In this document: in pieces, positions 11,148-20,230 of the stretch
Numbering within the stretch: position 1 is the first letter of the stretch
Layout of the letters: every line of letters begins with the position of its first letter
DNA from: Streptomyces meridianus
GTDB taxonomy: Bacteria; Actinomycetota; Actinomycetes; Streptomycetales; Streptomycetaceae
DNA: 64,000 nucleotides
Direction: 5' to 3'
Assembly: GCF_023703325.1 (NCBI RefSeq)
Contig: NZ_JAMQGM010000037.1
Location: 151,247 to 215,246 of the forward strand
Position numbers and translations under genes: made by a program
Notes under the pieces: generated by a model
What the model was told of the DNA's origin: nothing
Databases searched by the model: none
What the model saw: only the letters and a program-made list of their open reading frames with translations

Positions 11148-12125
11148 TCAGGCCTGCTCGTCGAAGAGGCTCGTGACCGAGCCGTCCTCGAAGACCTCCT
11201 GGACCGCGCGCGCGATGGTCGGGGCCATCGACAGCACCGTGATCTTGTCCAGTTCGAGATCGCCCGGGGTCGGCAGCGTGTTCGTGAAGATGAACTCGCT
11301 GACCTTGGAGTTCTTCAGACGGTCCGCGGCCGGGCCGGACAGCACGCCGTGCGTCGCCGTCACGATCACGTCCTCCGCACCGTTGGCGAACAGCGCGTCC
11401 GCCGCGGCGCAGATCGTGCCACCGGTGTCGATCATGTCGTCGACCAGGACGCACACCCGGCCCTTCACGTCACCCACGACCTCGTGCACGGTGACCTGGT
11501 TCGCCACGTCCTTGTCCCGCCGCTTGTGCACGATGGCCAGGGGCGCACCCAGCCGGTCGCACCAGCGGTCGGCGACCCGGACCCGGCCCGCGTCCGGGGA
11601 GACCACCGTCAGCTTCTCGCGGTCCACCTTGGCACCGACGTAGTCCGCCAGGACCGGCAGCGCGAACAGGTGGTCCACCGGGCCGTCGAAGAAGCCCTGG
11701 ATCTGGTCGGTGTGCAGGTCGACGGTGAGGATCCGGTCGGCGCCCGCGGACTTCATCAGGTCGGCGATCAGCCGGGCCGAGATCGGCTCGCGGCCGCGGT
11801 GCTTCTTGTCCTGGCGGGCGTATCCGTAGAACGGAAGGATCACGGTGATGCTCCGCGCGGAGGCCCGCTTCAGAGCGTCGATCATGATCAGCTGCTCCAT
11901 GATCCACTTGTTGATCGGAGCGGTGTGGCTCTGCATCAGGAAGCAGTCCGCGCCGCGGGCCGACTCCTGGAAGCGCACGTAGATCTCACCGTTGGCGAAA
12001 TCGAAGGCCTTCGTGGGGACCAGGCTGACACCCAGCTGGTGTGCGACCTCCTCCGCCAGCTCGGGGTGGGCGCGGCCGGAGAAGAGCATCAGCTTTCTCT
12101 CGCCGGTCGTCTTGATCCCGGTCAC
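11148..12125 (-). CDS. prs: ribose-phosphate pyrophosphokinase
   Basis: A 325-residue class I PRPP synthetase, making PRPP from ribose-5-phosphate and ATP for purine, pyrimidine, His and Trp synthesis. Visible motifs are the ATP-binding YARQDKKHRGREPIS, LHTDQIQGFFD, and the PRPP-binding VDDMIDTGGTI. GTG 12125 (VTGIKTTGERK) follows AAGGAG. It lies 94 bp downstream of glmU, the usual actinobacterial pairing, and both are likely on one transcript. Confidence 0.95.
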   Translation of the reverse strand: MTGIKTTGERKLMLFSGRAHPELAEEVAHQLGVSLVPTKAFDFANGEIYVRFQESARGADCFLMQSHTAPINKWIMEQLIMIDALKRASARSITVILPFYGYARQDKKHRGREPISARLIADLMKSAGADRILTVDLHTDQIQGFFDGPVDHLFALPVLADYVGAKVDREKLTVVSPDAGRVRVADRWCDRLGAPLAIVHKRRDKDVANQVTVHEVVGDVKGRVCVLVDDMIDTGGTICAAADALFANGAEDVIVTATHGVLSGPAADRLKNSKVSEFIFTNTLPTPGDLELDKITVLSMAPTIARAVQEVFEDGSVTSLFDEQA

Positions 12126-12219
12126 AACAGGTCTCCTTGCCAGCTTGCATGCGTTCGGTGGGGGGACGCTTCGCGTTCGCTTCTCACGGTACGCCCAGGA
12201 CGGAACACCGCCTTGCGGG

Positions 12220-13674
12220 TCACTGCCCGCCACCCGCCGCTTCCTCGGCCGCCGAAGCGGCCTGCGCCGCGGCGCTTCCGGGGCGCTTGCGCGCCACCCA
12301 TCCCGCGATATTCCGCTGCTGTCCGCGTGCCACGGCCAGCGATCCGGGCGGCACGTCCTTGGTGATCACGGAGCCGGCAGCGGTGTAGGCGCCGTCCCCG
12401 ACCGTGACAGGAGCCACAAACATATTGTCCGAGCCCGTCTTGCAGTGGGATCCGATCGTGGTGTGGTGCTTGGTCTCGCCGTCGTAGTTCACGAACACGC
12501 TCGCCGCGCCGATGTTCGTGTACTCGCCGATCGTCGCGTCACCCACGTAGGACAGGTGCGGAACCTTGGTCCCCTCACCGATCGTCGCGTTCTTCATCTC
12601 CACGTACGTGCCGGCCTTCGACTTCGGGCCCAGCTTCGTCCCGGGGCGCAGGTACGCGAACGGGCCGACGCTCGCGCCCGGGCCCACCAGGGCCCCGTCC
12701 GCAACCGTGTTGATCACGCGGGCGTCCTCACCGACCTCGGTGTCCGTCAGCGTGCAGTCCGGGCCCACCTCGGCACCGGTCGCCAGATGGGTGGCGCCCT
12801 GCAGCCGTGTGTTCGGGTGCACCAGCGCGTCCGGCTCGAACGTCACCGAGACGTCCATCCAGGTCGACGCCGGGTCCACCACGGTCACGCCCGCGAGCAT
12901 CGCCTGCTCCAGCAGCCGCTCGTTCAGCAGCCGGCGGGCCTCCGAGAGCTGCACCCGGTTGTTGATCCCCAGGATCTGCCGGTGGTCCCCGGCCACCGCC
13001 GCGCCCACCCGGTGCCCGGCCTCGCGCAGGATCCCCAGCACGTCTGTCAGGTACTCCTCGCCCTGGCTGTTGTCCGTGCGGACCTTGCCGAGCGCGTCGT
13101 GCAGCAACTGCCCGTCGAAGGCGAAGACGCCGGAGTTGATCTCCCGGACCGCGCGCTGTTCCTCCGTGGCGTCCTTGTGCTCGACGATCGCGGTGACCGC
13201 GCCGTCGGCGCCGCGCACGATGCGCCCGTAGCCCGTGGCGTCCGGGACCTCGGCGCTCAGCACGGTGACGGCGTTGCCGTCGGTTTCGTGAGCGGCGACC
13301 AGCTCTTCCAGGGTCGTTGCGGTGAGCAGCGGGGTGTCCCCGCACACGACGACCACCGTGCCGTGGACCGCCTCGCCCGCTCGGGCCAGCTCCTCGAGGG
13401 CCATGCGGACGGCGTGACCGGTGCCGTTCTGCTCGTGCTGCACGGCGGTGCGCACGCCGGGGTCGATCTCGCCGAGGTGTGCGGAGACCTGTTCCCGCGC
13501 GTGGCCGACGACCACGACGAGGTTCTGCGGGTCGAGCTCGCGGGACGCGGCGACGACGTGGCCGACGAGCGTGCGGCCGCAGAGGGTGTGCAGGACCTTG
13601 GGGGTAGTCGACTTCATACGGGTGCCCTCACCCGCTGCGAGGACGACGACGGCTGCCGGGCGGTTGGCGCTCAC
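12220..13674 (-). CDS. glmU: bifunctional UDP-GlcNAc pyrophosphorylase / GlcN-1-P acetyltransferase
   Basis: A 484-residue enzyme making UDP-GlcNAc for peptidoglycan. The N-terminal pyrophosphorylase domain opens with VVLAAGEGTRMKS (nucleotide loop with Arg and Lys). The C-terminal acetyltransferase domain is a left-handed β-helix of hexapeptide repeats (VGPGASVGPFAYLRPGTKLG onward) with the conserved GSHCKTGSDNMFVAPV. GTG 13674 has GAAGGG upstream. A Lys/Ala-rich tail of about 25 residues follows the helix. tRNA-Gln lies just upstream on the same strand. Confidence 0.96.
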   Translation of the reverse strand: MSANRPAAVVVLAAGEGTRMKSTTPKVLHTLCGRTLVGHVVAASRELDPQNLVVVVGHAREQVSAHLGEIDPGVRTAVQHEQNGTGHAVRMALEELARAGEAVHGTVVVVCGDTPLLTATTLEELVAAHETDGNAVTVLSAEVPDATGYGRIVRGADGAVTAIVEHKDATEEQRAVREINSGVFAFDGQLLHDALGKVRTDNSQGEEYLTDVLGILREAGHRVGAAVAGDHRQILGINNRVQLSEARRLLNERLLEQAMLAGVTVVDPASTWMDVSVTFEPDALVHPNTRLQGATHLATGAEVGPDCTLTDTEVGEDARVINTVADGALVGPGASVGPFAYLRPGTKLGPKSKAGTYVEMKNATIGEGTKVPHLSYVGDATIGEYTNIGAASVFVNYDGETKHHTTIGSHCKTGSDNMFVAPVTVGDGAYTAAGSVITKDVPPGSLAVARGQQRNIAGWVARKRPGSAAAQAASAAEEAAGGGQ

Positions 13675-13834
13675 GGGGTGTGCCCTTCGACTTCGGGGGG
13701 CTGACACCCGCAGGATACCGGGGTGTTTCCAGGCGATCGCGGGGACGGGTCCCCGAGTGGGCGGGCGGGAGGTGCGAAGGGAGTCGGGAGCCGGGGCGGG
13801 CGCTCGCGAGGAGCGTGAGGGGAGACGCTCAAGG

Positions 13835-13906
13835 CTCCGCCGCCAGGACTCGAACCCGGACATACTGGACCAAAACCAGCAGTGCTGCCAATTACACCAC
13901 GGCGGA
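13835..13906 (-). tRNA. tRNA-Gln (anticodon TTG)
   Basis: A 72-base cloverleaf. The acceptor TCCGCCG pairs with CGGCGGA, the D-arm is TGGTGTAATTGGCAGCAC, the anticodon loop TTTTGGT lies between CTGG and CCAG, and the T-arm is GGGTTCGAGTCCTGG. The discriminator is G and CCA is not encoded. It sits 160 bp upstream of glmU on the same strand. Confidence 0.95.
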
Positions 13907-14224
13907 TGGTGATCGGTGTCGATTCCGACATTCTGTCAGGGAGGCGCACCGGCCCCCACCACTATGCCGTACCACCCGCCCTCGCCGCGACGGGGCTCCT
14001 CGTTCACAGCCCGCTCCGGACGCCTGCGGGGAAACGTTCGCCGCGGTTCGGCCCGAGGGCACTTGGGGCGCCCGGCCGGGTCGGTGGAGAGTCCTTGCAG
14101 CGGCCTGCGAAAGCGCAGCGCCGAGGGGCGGTCTCCCCAGGGCGTCGTCCGCCGTATGGCCGGGGCGCGTGCAGGGTGACCGGAGCCCGGCGAGACGAGA
14201 GAGGCAGACCCTAGGCTGGCGGTC
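13907..14224. other. divergent promoter region between tRNA-Gln and the sensor kinase
   Basis: 318 bases without a credible gene. A TAGGCT -10-like box at 14212-14217 is only 8 bases from the kinase ATG, which suggests a leaderless mRNA. A promoter for tRNA-Gln must also be here but I could not fix it. Confidence 0.4.
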
Positions 14225-15559
14225 ATGACCACAACGGGGGAAGTTGCGGGAAAAGGGGAACGGGGCGTGCCCGAGGGGCCATGGTGGTGGGCCGGGCGCC
14301 GGAGCATGTGGTTCGACGTGGTCCTGGCCGCCGCGTCGGCGGGCGAGTGCGCGGTCGAGGGGGTGTTCTTCGCCGACGGCGCCGGCATCCCGGCGGTCCT
14401 CGGCGCGGTGCTGGGACTGGTCGCGGGCTCGACCCTGCTGCTGCGCCGCCGGTGGGCCATCGCGGTCGTGCTGGTCTCGGTGGCGGTCGCGCCGGCGGAG
14501 ATGGGATTCCTGCTCGGCATCGTCTCGCTCTACACGCTCGCGGCGACGGACACGCCCCGGCGGATCGTCGCCGCCCTGGCCGGGGCGTCGGTCACCGCCA
14601 CGCTCGTCATGACGTTCGTCGGCTTCCAGCGGGACATGCGGCACGACGGCTACGCGCCGCCGCTGTGGGTGGTCGGCCTGGTCGCCGTCCTCATGTCGCT
14701 GGGGCTGACCGCACCGCCGGTCCTCTTCGGCTTGTACGTGGGGGCGCGCCGCCGGCTGGTCGACAGCCTCCGGGAGCGGGCGGACGGGTTGCAGCGCGAG
14801 CTGGTCCTGCTGGCCGACCGTGCGGAGGAGCGCGCCGAGTGGGCCCGCAACGAGGAACGCACCAGGATCGCCCGGGAGATGCACGACGTCGTCGCGCACC
14901 GGGTGAGCCTGATGGTCGTGCACGCGGCGGCTCTCCAGGCCGTGGCGGCGAAGGACCCCGGACGGGCGTCCCGGAACGCGGGTTTGATCGGTGACCTGGG
15001 TCGTGAGGCGTTGACCGAGCTGCGGGAGATGCTCGGCGTGCTGCGGAGCGCAGATCGTCCGGCGATGACGGTGCCGCCCGTGCCGCTGCCTGCACAGGCC
15101 GAGGCGGCGGAGGCTGCCGCTCCGGACGCGAGCGGCACGGCCGGCGCCGAGCCGCCGTCGCTGGCCGATGTGGAGGCGCTGGTGGCCGAGTCGCGGGCGG
15201 CCGGGATGACGGTGGAGCTCGCGGTCGAGGGCGAGCGGAGCCGCTACGCGCCCGGAGTGGAGCAGGCGGCCTACCGGGTCGTCCAGGAGGCGCTGACCAA
15301 TGTGCACAAGCATGCCTCGGGGGCCAGCACGCAGGTGCGACTGGCCTGCCGGGACGATGAGTTGGCGGTGCTGGTGGTGAACGGGCCGGGTGCGCTGGGC
15401 TCTTCGGATGTGCGGCTGCCGAGCGGCGGGAACGGCCTGGTGGGCATGCGGGAGCGGGTCAAGGCGCTGCACGGGGGCTTCGTCGCCGGGCCGACCGACG
15501 CCGGCGGCTTCAGGGTCTCCGCTCTGCTGCCGGACCGGATCCGGTTGCAGGTTCCCTGA
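14225..15559 (+). CDS. NarL-type sensor histidine kinase (orphan)
   Basis: 444 residues. Four to five hydrophobic segments (about residues 30-175) are followed by a short linker, a HisKA_3 dimerisation domain with His220 in REMHDVVAHRVSLMV, and a HATPase domain (N-box QEALTNVHKHA, G-box GNGLVGMRERVKALHGGF). An Ala/Pro-rich insertion (about residues 285-312) separates the two catalytic parts. No response regulator is adjacent; the NarL-type regulator at 548-1306 is the nearest candidate partner. A TAGGCT box 8 bases before ATG 14225 and the lack of a ribosome site suggest leaderless translation. Confidence 0.9.
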   Translation: MTTTGEVAGKGERGVPEGPWWWAGRRSMWFDVVLAAASAGECAVEGVFFADGAGIPAVLGAVLGLVAGSTLLLRRRWAIAVVLVSVAVAPAEMGFLLGIVSLYTLAATDTPRRIVAALAGASVTATLVMTFVGFQRDMRHDGYAPPLWVVGLVAVLMSLGLTAPPVLFGLYVGARRRLVDSLRERADGLQRELVLLADRAEERAEWARNEERTRIAREMHDVVAHRVSLMVVHAAALQAVAAKDPGRASRNAGLIGDLGREALTELREMLGVLRSADRPAMTVPPVPLPAQAEAAEAAAPDASGTAGAEPPSLADVEALVAESRAAGMTVELAVEGERSRYAPGVEQAAYRVVQEALTNVHKHASGASTQVRLACRDDELAVLVVNGPGALGSSDVRLPSGGNGLVGMRERVKALHGGFVAGPTDAGGFRVSALLPDRIRLQVP

Positions 15560-15660
15560 ACGTGGGGCGGCCGGGGCCGGTGCTGGGACCGCCGCCGGGC
15601 ACGCCCGCAGGCGCGCGCCTGGACGCACGTGGGCGGTCGCCTTTCCGGACCACCGGCCGG

Positions 15661-16167
15661 TCAGCGGTCCCGGGTGGTCAGCCGGGCCGGGAGGACCCCG
15701 GTGACGAGGGTGGCGACAGCGCGGTCGATGTCGGGCCCGAGATACCAGTCCCCGCTGTGGTCGATGCCGTAGACGCGGCCCTCGGTGTCGATGGCGAGGG
15801 TCGCTCCCGGAGGGCCGGTCTCCTCGCCGAGGGGGCAGATCTCCGTACCGAGGGCCCGGCCCAGATCGGCGAGGGTGCGCGCGAAGTGGAGGCCGCAGAG
15901 CGGATCGAACCGCAGGGCGGCGGGCGCGATGTCGTACCCCGAGCCGGGCGGGACGATGTGCAGACCGCCGAACTCCGCCCACGCCTCGACTGCTGCGGGG
16001 AAGACGGCGTGGCTGTGGCCGCCGGGGGAGTGGTGGGCGCGCAGGGTGTCGGCCCAGACCTCGGCCCGGGCGATGTCCCAGCGACCCGGCTGCCAGCCGG
16101 CCTCGCGGAGGACGGCGTCGACCTCGACGGGAAAGCGCGTGGCCGCGGTTCGTTCGAAGGCGCGCAA
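15661..16167 (-). CDS. SUKH-3 domain immunity protein
   Basis: 168 residues, recognised as a SUKH-3 (SMI1/KNR4 superfamily) protein by the pattern VDAVLREAGWQPGRWD, then AVEAWAEFGGLHI and the closing EGRVYGIDHSGDWYLG with a hydrophobic last helix. SUKH proteins usually neutralise nuclease or deaminase toxins. TTG 16167 is the best start (AGGAG 8 bases upstream; no ATG or GTG is close). It lies 19 bases after the YwqJ-type deaminase gene, making a likely two-gene toxin-immunity unit. It could equally be a housekeeping derivative of such a pair. Confidence 0.8.
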   Translation of the reverse strand: MRAFERTAATRFPVEVDAVLREAGWQPGRWDIARAEVWADTLRAHHSPGGHSHAVFPAAVEAWAEFGGLHIVPPGSGYDIAPAALRFDPLCGLHFARTLADLGRALGTEICPLGEETGPPGATLAIDTEGRVYGIDHSGDWYLGPDIDRAVATLVTGVLPARLTTRDR

Positions 16168-16186
16168 CGCCTCAACTCCTGTCGGA

Positions 16187-16696
16187 TCAGGTGGCGGGAT
16201 CCACCGGACGTACGCCGAAGTGGGCCAGCACCGCGTCGCAGGTGCGACAGGGTGCGGCGTAGGCACCGTGCCGGGGGTCTCCGTCCTCGCGGATGTGGCG
16301 TGCGGTGATCTTTGCGTGCTTGAGAGCGCGGCGCGCCTCGCCGTGGCCGAGGGGCTTGCGGGAGGCCCGTTTGCTGCGTGCCCGGTCGACGCTCGTGATG
16401 TACCGGGAGAGCAGGACGGTCTCGGGGCAGCGTCCCGTGAACCGTTCCCGCCGGCCGACCGGGAGGGTGTCGAGGCAGTCCTGGACGAGGGGGTGCAGTT
16501 CCGGGGGCTCGTCGCCCCTGCTCGCGGTCGAGGTGAGCGTGGTGCCGCGGACGGAGAGGGCGGCTGCGACGGCGGGCAGGATGCCGTCCCGGCGTTGCCG
16601 GAGCACTGGAGGCGCACCGGATTCGTCGGTGCCGGCCCAGCCGTGCCGGGGGGCCTCCGGCGGTCGGCCGGTACCGCTGTGCCGGCTGTCGTTCAT
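16187..16696 (-). CDS. YwqJ-type putative nucleotide/nucleic-acid deaminase
   Basis: A 169-residue protein of the YwqJ family of the deaminase fold. The zinc-site motifs are visible: Cys-x-Glu in GRCPETVLLS and PCRTC (PCxxC) near the C-terminus, separated by a basic helical stretch (RARSKRASRKPLGH). There is no signal peptide, so it acts in the cytoplasm unless delivered by an unseen system. In polymorphic-toxin families this domain is a C-terminal warhead; here it stands alone. ATG 16696 has AGGAGGGG upstream. The SUKH-3 gene follows 19 bases later. Substrate unknown. Confidence 0.78.
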   Translation of the reverse strand: MNDSRHSGTGRPPEAPRHGWAGTDESGAPPVLRQRRDGILPAVAAALSVRGTTLTSTASRGDEPPELHPLVQDCLDTLPVGRRERFTGRCPETVLLSRYITSVDRARSKRASRKPLGHGEARRALKHAKITARHIREDGDPRHGAYAAPCRTCDAVLAHFGVRPVDPAT

Positions 16697-16874
16697 GGTC
16701 GTTCCCCTCCTGCGCAACCCCCACGTTGCGGAGGACACCCTGCCAAATATGCAGGGTGAACGGGAAGTCGGGCACGCTGGGGGTGCCGCGAGCGGGTCCC
16801 GGAGGGGGCGGACGGGCCCGCGGGGCAGCGCATAGGCTGTGCCCATCAGCCGGACACAGCAGGGGGAAACCGCG

Positions 16875-17849
16875 ATGACGACAGGTCCGCTCGGGCAGCA
16901 CGTCGCGCCACCGAACGCGGCGTACGCCGGGCAGGTCGTGCACTTCCCGGATCCGGTGCGTTCTGCCCGCTACCCGCGGGGGGTCCGCGTGGACGAGCGT
17001 GGGTTCCCGGACTTCTCCGGCTATGCCCGGGCCGCGGCGGAGATCGCCGCGCCGCCCGAGGGTTTCGGCGTCGACGAGCTGCGGTTGACCGACTACGTGT
17101 CCGCGAACGCCGCCCTGCATGCGGCGGGCCACGAACTGTGGGGCGACCTGCCGGGCGTCGCGACCCCGCACGGCTGGACCTGGCACCACGTGGGGGGCAC
17201 CCGGCGGCTGGAACTGGTGCCGGTCGAGGTGAAGGCGCTGCTGCGGCACCACGGGGGGCTGGCCACCGCCGCCGTGGATCACGGCAAGCGCGGCACGCGG
17301 CCCCTGCAGGAGCCCCGTCCGGCACACTTCGGACTGCCCAAGGGCGCGGTGTCGGTGACCGAGAAGCAGGTGCTGCGGGCGGAGGAAGCGCTGGGCTGCC
17401 GGCTGCCCGGGGCGTACCGCTCGTTCCTGAAGGCGGCGGGCGGCTGCGCGCCCGTGGGGGTGGCGCTGGACGCGGAGTTGGGGCTTCTGATCGACCAGCC
17501 GTTCTTCACGGTGCGCGACGAGGCGGCGTTCAACGACCTCGTATACGTCAACAAGTGCCTCCGGGACCATGTCGGCAAGGACTTCCTGGCGGTGGCCTTC
17601 GTGCAGGGTGGTGTCCTCGGGGTGAGGATCCGGGGCGAGGAGGCCGGTTCGGTGTGGTTCTGCGCGTACGACGACGCGCGGGACCGCGATGGGCTTGCGG
17701 CGCAGGAGCGGTCGGAGCTGCTGCTCCCCTGTGGTGAGGACTTCGATGCGTTTCTGCAGCGGCTCGCGGGAAGTCCGCCGGAGTTGGAGACGGTGGCGGG
17801 GCTGATGGTGGACGGGGCGTTCGCGCGTGCCGTCCCGGTGGAGGGGTGA
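16875..17849 (+). CDS. WHH-type HNH/EndoVII nuclease fused to SUKH-1 (SMI1/KNR4)
   Basis: 324 residues with two modules. The N-terminal ~150 carry the motif GWTWHHVGGTRRLELVP (W103 H104 H105) and ALLRHHGG (H125 H126), matching the WHH nuclease toxin family of the HNH/Endonuclease VII superfamily, followed by KRGTRPLQE. Residues ~155-300 are a SUKH-1 domain (QVLRAEEALGCRLPGAYRSF, then AAGGCAPVG). Toxin and immunity domains are normally separate proteins; here they are one chain. ATG 16875 follows AGGGGGAAA, and TAGGCT (16833-16838) is a likely -10. It overlaps the next gene by 4 bases. Divergent from the YwqJ/SUKH-3 pair. Whether the nuclease is active is unknown. Confidence 0.75.
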   Translation: MTTGPLGQHVAPPNAAYAGQVVHFPDPVRSARYPRGVRVDERGFPDFSGYARAAAEIAAPPEGFGVDELRLTDYVSANAALHAAGHELWGDLPGVATPHGWTWHHVGGTRRLELVPVEVKALLRHHGGLATAAVDHGKRGTRPLQEPRPAHFGLPKGAVSVTEKQVLRAEEALGCRLPGAYRSFLKAAGGCAPVGVALDAELGLLIDQPFFTVRDEAAFNDLVYVNKCLRDHVGKDFLAVAFVQGGVLGVRIRGEEAGSVWFCAYDDARDRDGLAAQERSELLLPCGEDFDAFLQRLAGSPPELETVAGLMVDGAFARAVPVEG

Positions 17850-20230
17850 GCGCGGTGGTGACGTTCGCGCAGGCGCAGGACCGGGCGGAGCGCTGGGTCA
17901 ACGACGGGGTTCCCGCCGGCCGGCATCACGAGGTGCGGGTGCGGGAGTTCGGGCTGGGTTTCGTGGCCTGGGCCGAGCAAGGCGCGGACCGTACGGACGG
18001 GCCGGGAGGGGCCGCAGGGCGTCAGCGCCTGGTCATCGCCCGGGACAGCGGTGACGCCACGCTGTGGCCGGGGTTTCCGGTGGACGAGGTGATCCGCCGT
18101 TACGAGGAGATGTACGGCGGCGGGGCGGGGCCGGTGGAGCCGGCGGTGCCGGCGCCCCGGCGGGTCGATCTCGAAGCGACGTCGTTCCTGCTGTCGCCGC
18201 CGGAGTGGCTTCAGGAGGCAGCCGACCGGATGGGGGTTCCCCGGGCGCCCGACGCGCCGTCCGACGCCCCTGTCTCCTCGGACTCGCCTGCCGGCGCCGC
18301 GGGTTCGCAGGAAGGTTCGCAGCACGGGAGGGGCCGGGGGACGCCCGCGGCCGTCCCCCGGCCGGACGGTGGCGCGCCCGCAGCGGGGGACGGCGGTGCG
18401 TCGTCCCCCGTGCCCGGCGGCGCTCCGGCGGGCGACGGCACCGCCGGCGGGGCCACCCCGTGGGCGGGTACCGACACGACGGGCAGTGGTGCGGATGCCG
18501 ACCGCTCGGTGCCGCCCCCGATGACGGTCTTCGACGCTCCCCCCGCCCGGGCAGCGGAGGAGCGGAGCGAGGCCGGTGCGGCGCCGGACGCCCGGACCCG
18601 GCTGCTGACGAACAGCGGTGCGCTGCCGCCGACCGCTGTGGCTCCCGCGGCGCCGGAGGAGGGCCGGTCCGCGTCGCGCGTACCGCCGATGCCGACCGCC
18701 CCGCCCGGCCCTCGCGCCGCGGCGGAGGCCGCCGACGCCGAGACCGAGCGCGCCGCACGGGGCGGCCCCGGCGTGCCGCCGCCTCCGGGCGTTCCGGGCG
18801 TCCCGGGTGAGGGAACACCGGCCGGGGGCGCGGGTGGTTACGTCCCGACTCAGGTCGTCGCTCAGGTGGGGCCGGACGGGCCGGTCGGTTCGGGCGCTCC
18901 GGAGGGCTCCCCGGCGGTCGACGCACCCGCGCCGCAGGGCGACGGGGTGCATCACGCCCGGACGATGTTGGCGGGGCCGGGTGGCGCCGGAGCGGCGGCG
19001 CCCGGCCCCGGAGCGCCCCCGCCCCCCGGTCCTCCGGGCCCTCCCGGACCGGTCGGGAAGCCGCAGGCGCAGTCGCCCGGGACTCCCGCTCCCGGTGTTC
19101 CCTCCGCCGGGCAGCGGCCCGGGGACGGCGGAGTGCACCATGCGGCGACGATGCTCGCCGGCCCGTCCGCGTACCCGGGCGGGCCCGGCCCCGGTGCGGC
19201 CCCGCCGGTCCGGCACGGTGCGCCCCAACCGCCCGCCGGGCAGCCCATGGTGGGGCCCGGGTACATGGCGGTGCTGCGTTACCGCGCGGCGGACGGGTCG
19301 GAGCAGCAGCTGATCCGGCGTTCCGCGCCCGGCACCCCGCATCCGGAGTGGCAGATCCTGCACGAGCTGCGGGCGATGAACGTCCCGCCGCAGCAGGTGC
19401 TGGAACTGCACACGGAGCTGGAGTCCTGTGAACTGCCCGGCGGTTACTGCGGCCGGATGATCCGCGAATCCTGGCCGCAGGTGCGGATCAGCCACACCGC
19501 CGGGTACGGCCGGGACCATGCGGCCCGCCGGCAGGGGATCGCCCATCTGATCGAGCACCAGGGCGAGTTGCACCAGGTCGCCGACGCCCCGGCGCGGCCG
19601 GCTCCCAACCGGGTTCCGCTGCCGCACCCGAGTCAGGTCCGGCCGGCGCCGCCGGTTCCGGTCGAGGGCATCGCGCACGAGCTGATGCAGGCGTTCGGCC
19701 CGCAGGCGGTCTTCCGGTTCGACCAGCGCGCGGTCTCCCGCCAGGGAGTGCCGGATGCGGTGGCGCAGACCCTGGTCCTGGCCGGCCTCCCGGTCGAGAT
19801 CGGCCCGTTCTTCTGGGCACAGGTCCAGCCGGGCCGGCCGGTGCCGACGCTGGCGGAACTCGCCGCCGAGCACGGGGTGCAGCCCGGCCCGGACGCGGGG
19901 TCGTACCTGGTCATGGGCAGCGACTTCGGCCGTCGGCTGTGCGTCCGGTACGGCACGGCCGACATCGTGGCGGTGCCGATGGAGGCGCCGTCGGCGGGCG
20001 GCCCGCCGACGGCGCCGCAGTTCGTCAACACCGGTCTGCCGGAGTTCGTGCGCTGCCTCGCGCTGCTCGGCCGGATGTGGCGGCTGCGCTACGGGCTCAA
20101 CCCGGAGCAGGCCGGCCGCTGGACGGTCGACTTCCAGGCGCAGCTCGCGGTGTTGGACCCGGCGGCGCTCGCGTCTCCGGAGAACTGGTGGGCCGTGCTG
20201 CTCGAGCAGATGTGGGACGGGATGCTCTGA
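17846..20230 (+). CDS. Imm35-like / polymorphic-toxin deaminase / SUKH-4 fusion protein
   Basis: 794 residues in four parts. Residues ~5-90 resemble an Imm35-type immunity domain (TFAQAQDRAERWVND, then RLVIARDSGDATLWPGFPVD). Residues ~95-470 are a low-complexity Pro/Gly/Ala linker with two copies of GDG/GVHHA.TMLAGP. Residues ~475-590 form a nucleic-acid-deaminase-like domain with HPE (H499-E501) and CELPGGYC (C528, C535). Residues ~610-794 are a SUKH-4 domain ending QFVNTGLPEFVRCLALLGRM and ENWWAVLLEQMWDGM. GTG 17846 overlaps the previous stop (GTGA). No secretion signal is present. Domain calls are by pattern; the deaminase is supported by HxE and the spaced cysteines, which replace the usual PCxxC. 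Confidence 0.72.
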   Translation: MSAVVTFAQAQDRAERWVNDGVPAGRHHEVRVREFGLGFVAWAEQGADRTDGPGGAAGRQRLVIARDSGDATLWPGFPVDEVIRRYEEMYGGGAGPVEPAVPAPRRVDLEATSFLLSPPEWLQEAADRMGVPRAPDAPSDAPVSSDSPAGAAGSQEGSQHGRGRGTPAAVPRPDGGAPAAGDGGASSPVPGGAPAGDGTAGGATPWAGTDTTGSGADADRSVPPPMTVFDAPPARAAEERSEAGAAPDARTRLLTNSGALPPTAVAPAAPEEGRSASRVPPMPTAPPGPRAAAEAADAETERAARGGPGVPPPPGVPGVPGEGTPAGGAGGYVPTQVVAQVGPDGPVGSGAPEGSPAVDAPAPQGDGVHHARTMLAGPGGAGAAAPGPGAPPPPGPPGPPGPVGKPQAQSPGTPAPGVPSAGQRPGDGGVHHAATMLAGPSAYPGGPGPGAAPPVRHGAPQPPAGQPMVGPGYMAVLRYRAADGSEQQLIRRSAPGTPHPEWQILHELRAMNVPPQQVLELHTELESCELPGGYCGRMIRESWPQVRISHTAGYGRDHAARRQGIAHLIEHQGELHQVADAPARPAPNRVPLPHPSQVRPAPPVPVEGIAHELMQAFGPQAVFRFDQRAVSRQGVPDAVAQTLVLAGLPVEIGPFFWAQVQPGRPVPTLAELAAEHGVQPGPDAGSYLVMGSDFGRRLCVRYGTADIVAVPMEAPSAGGPPTAPQFVNTGLPEFVRCLALLGRMWRLRYGLNPEQAGRWTVDFQAQLAVLDPAALASPENWWAVLLEQMWDGML

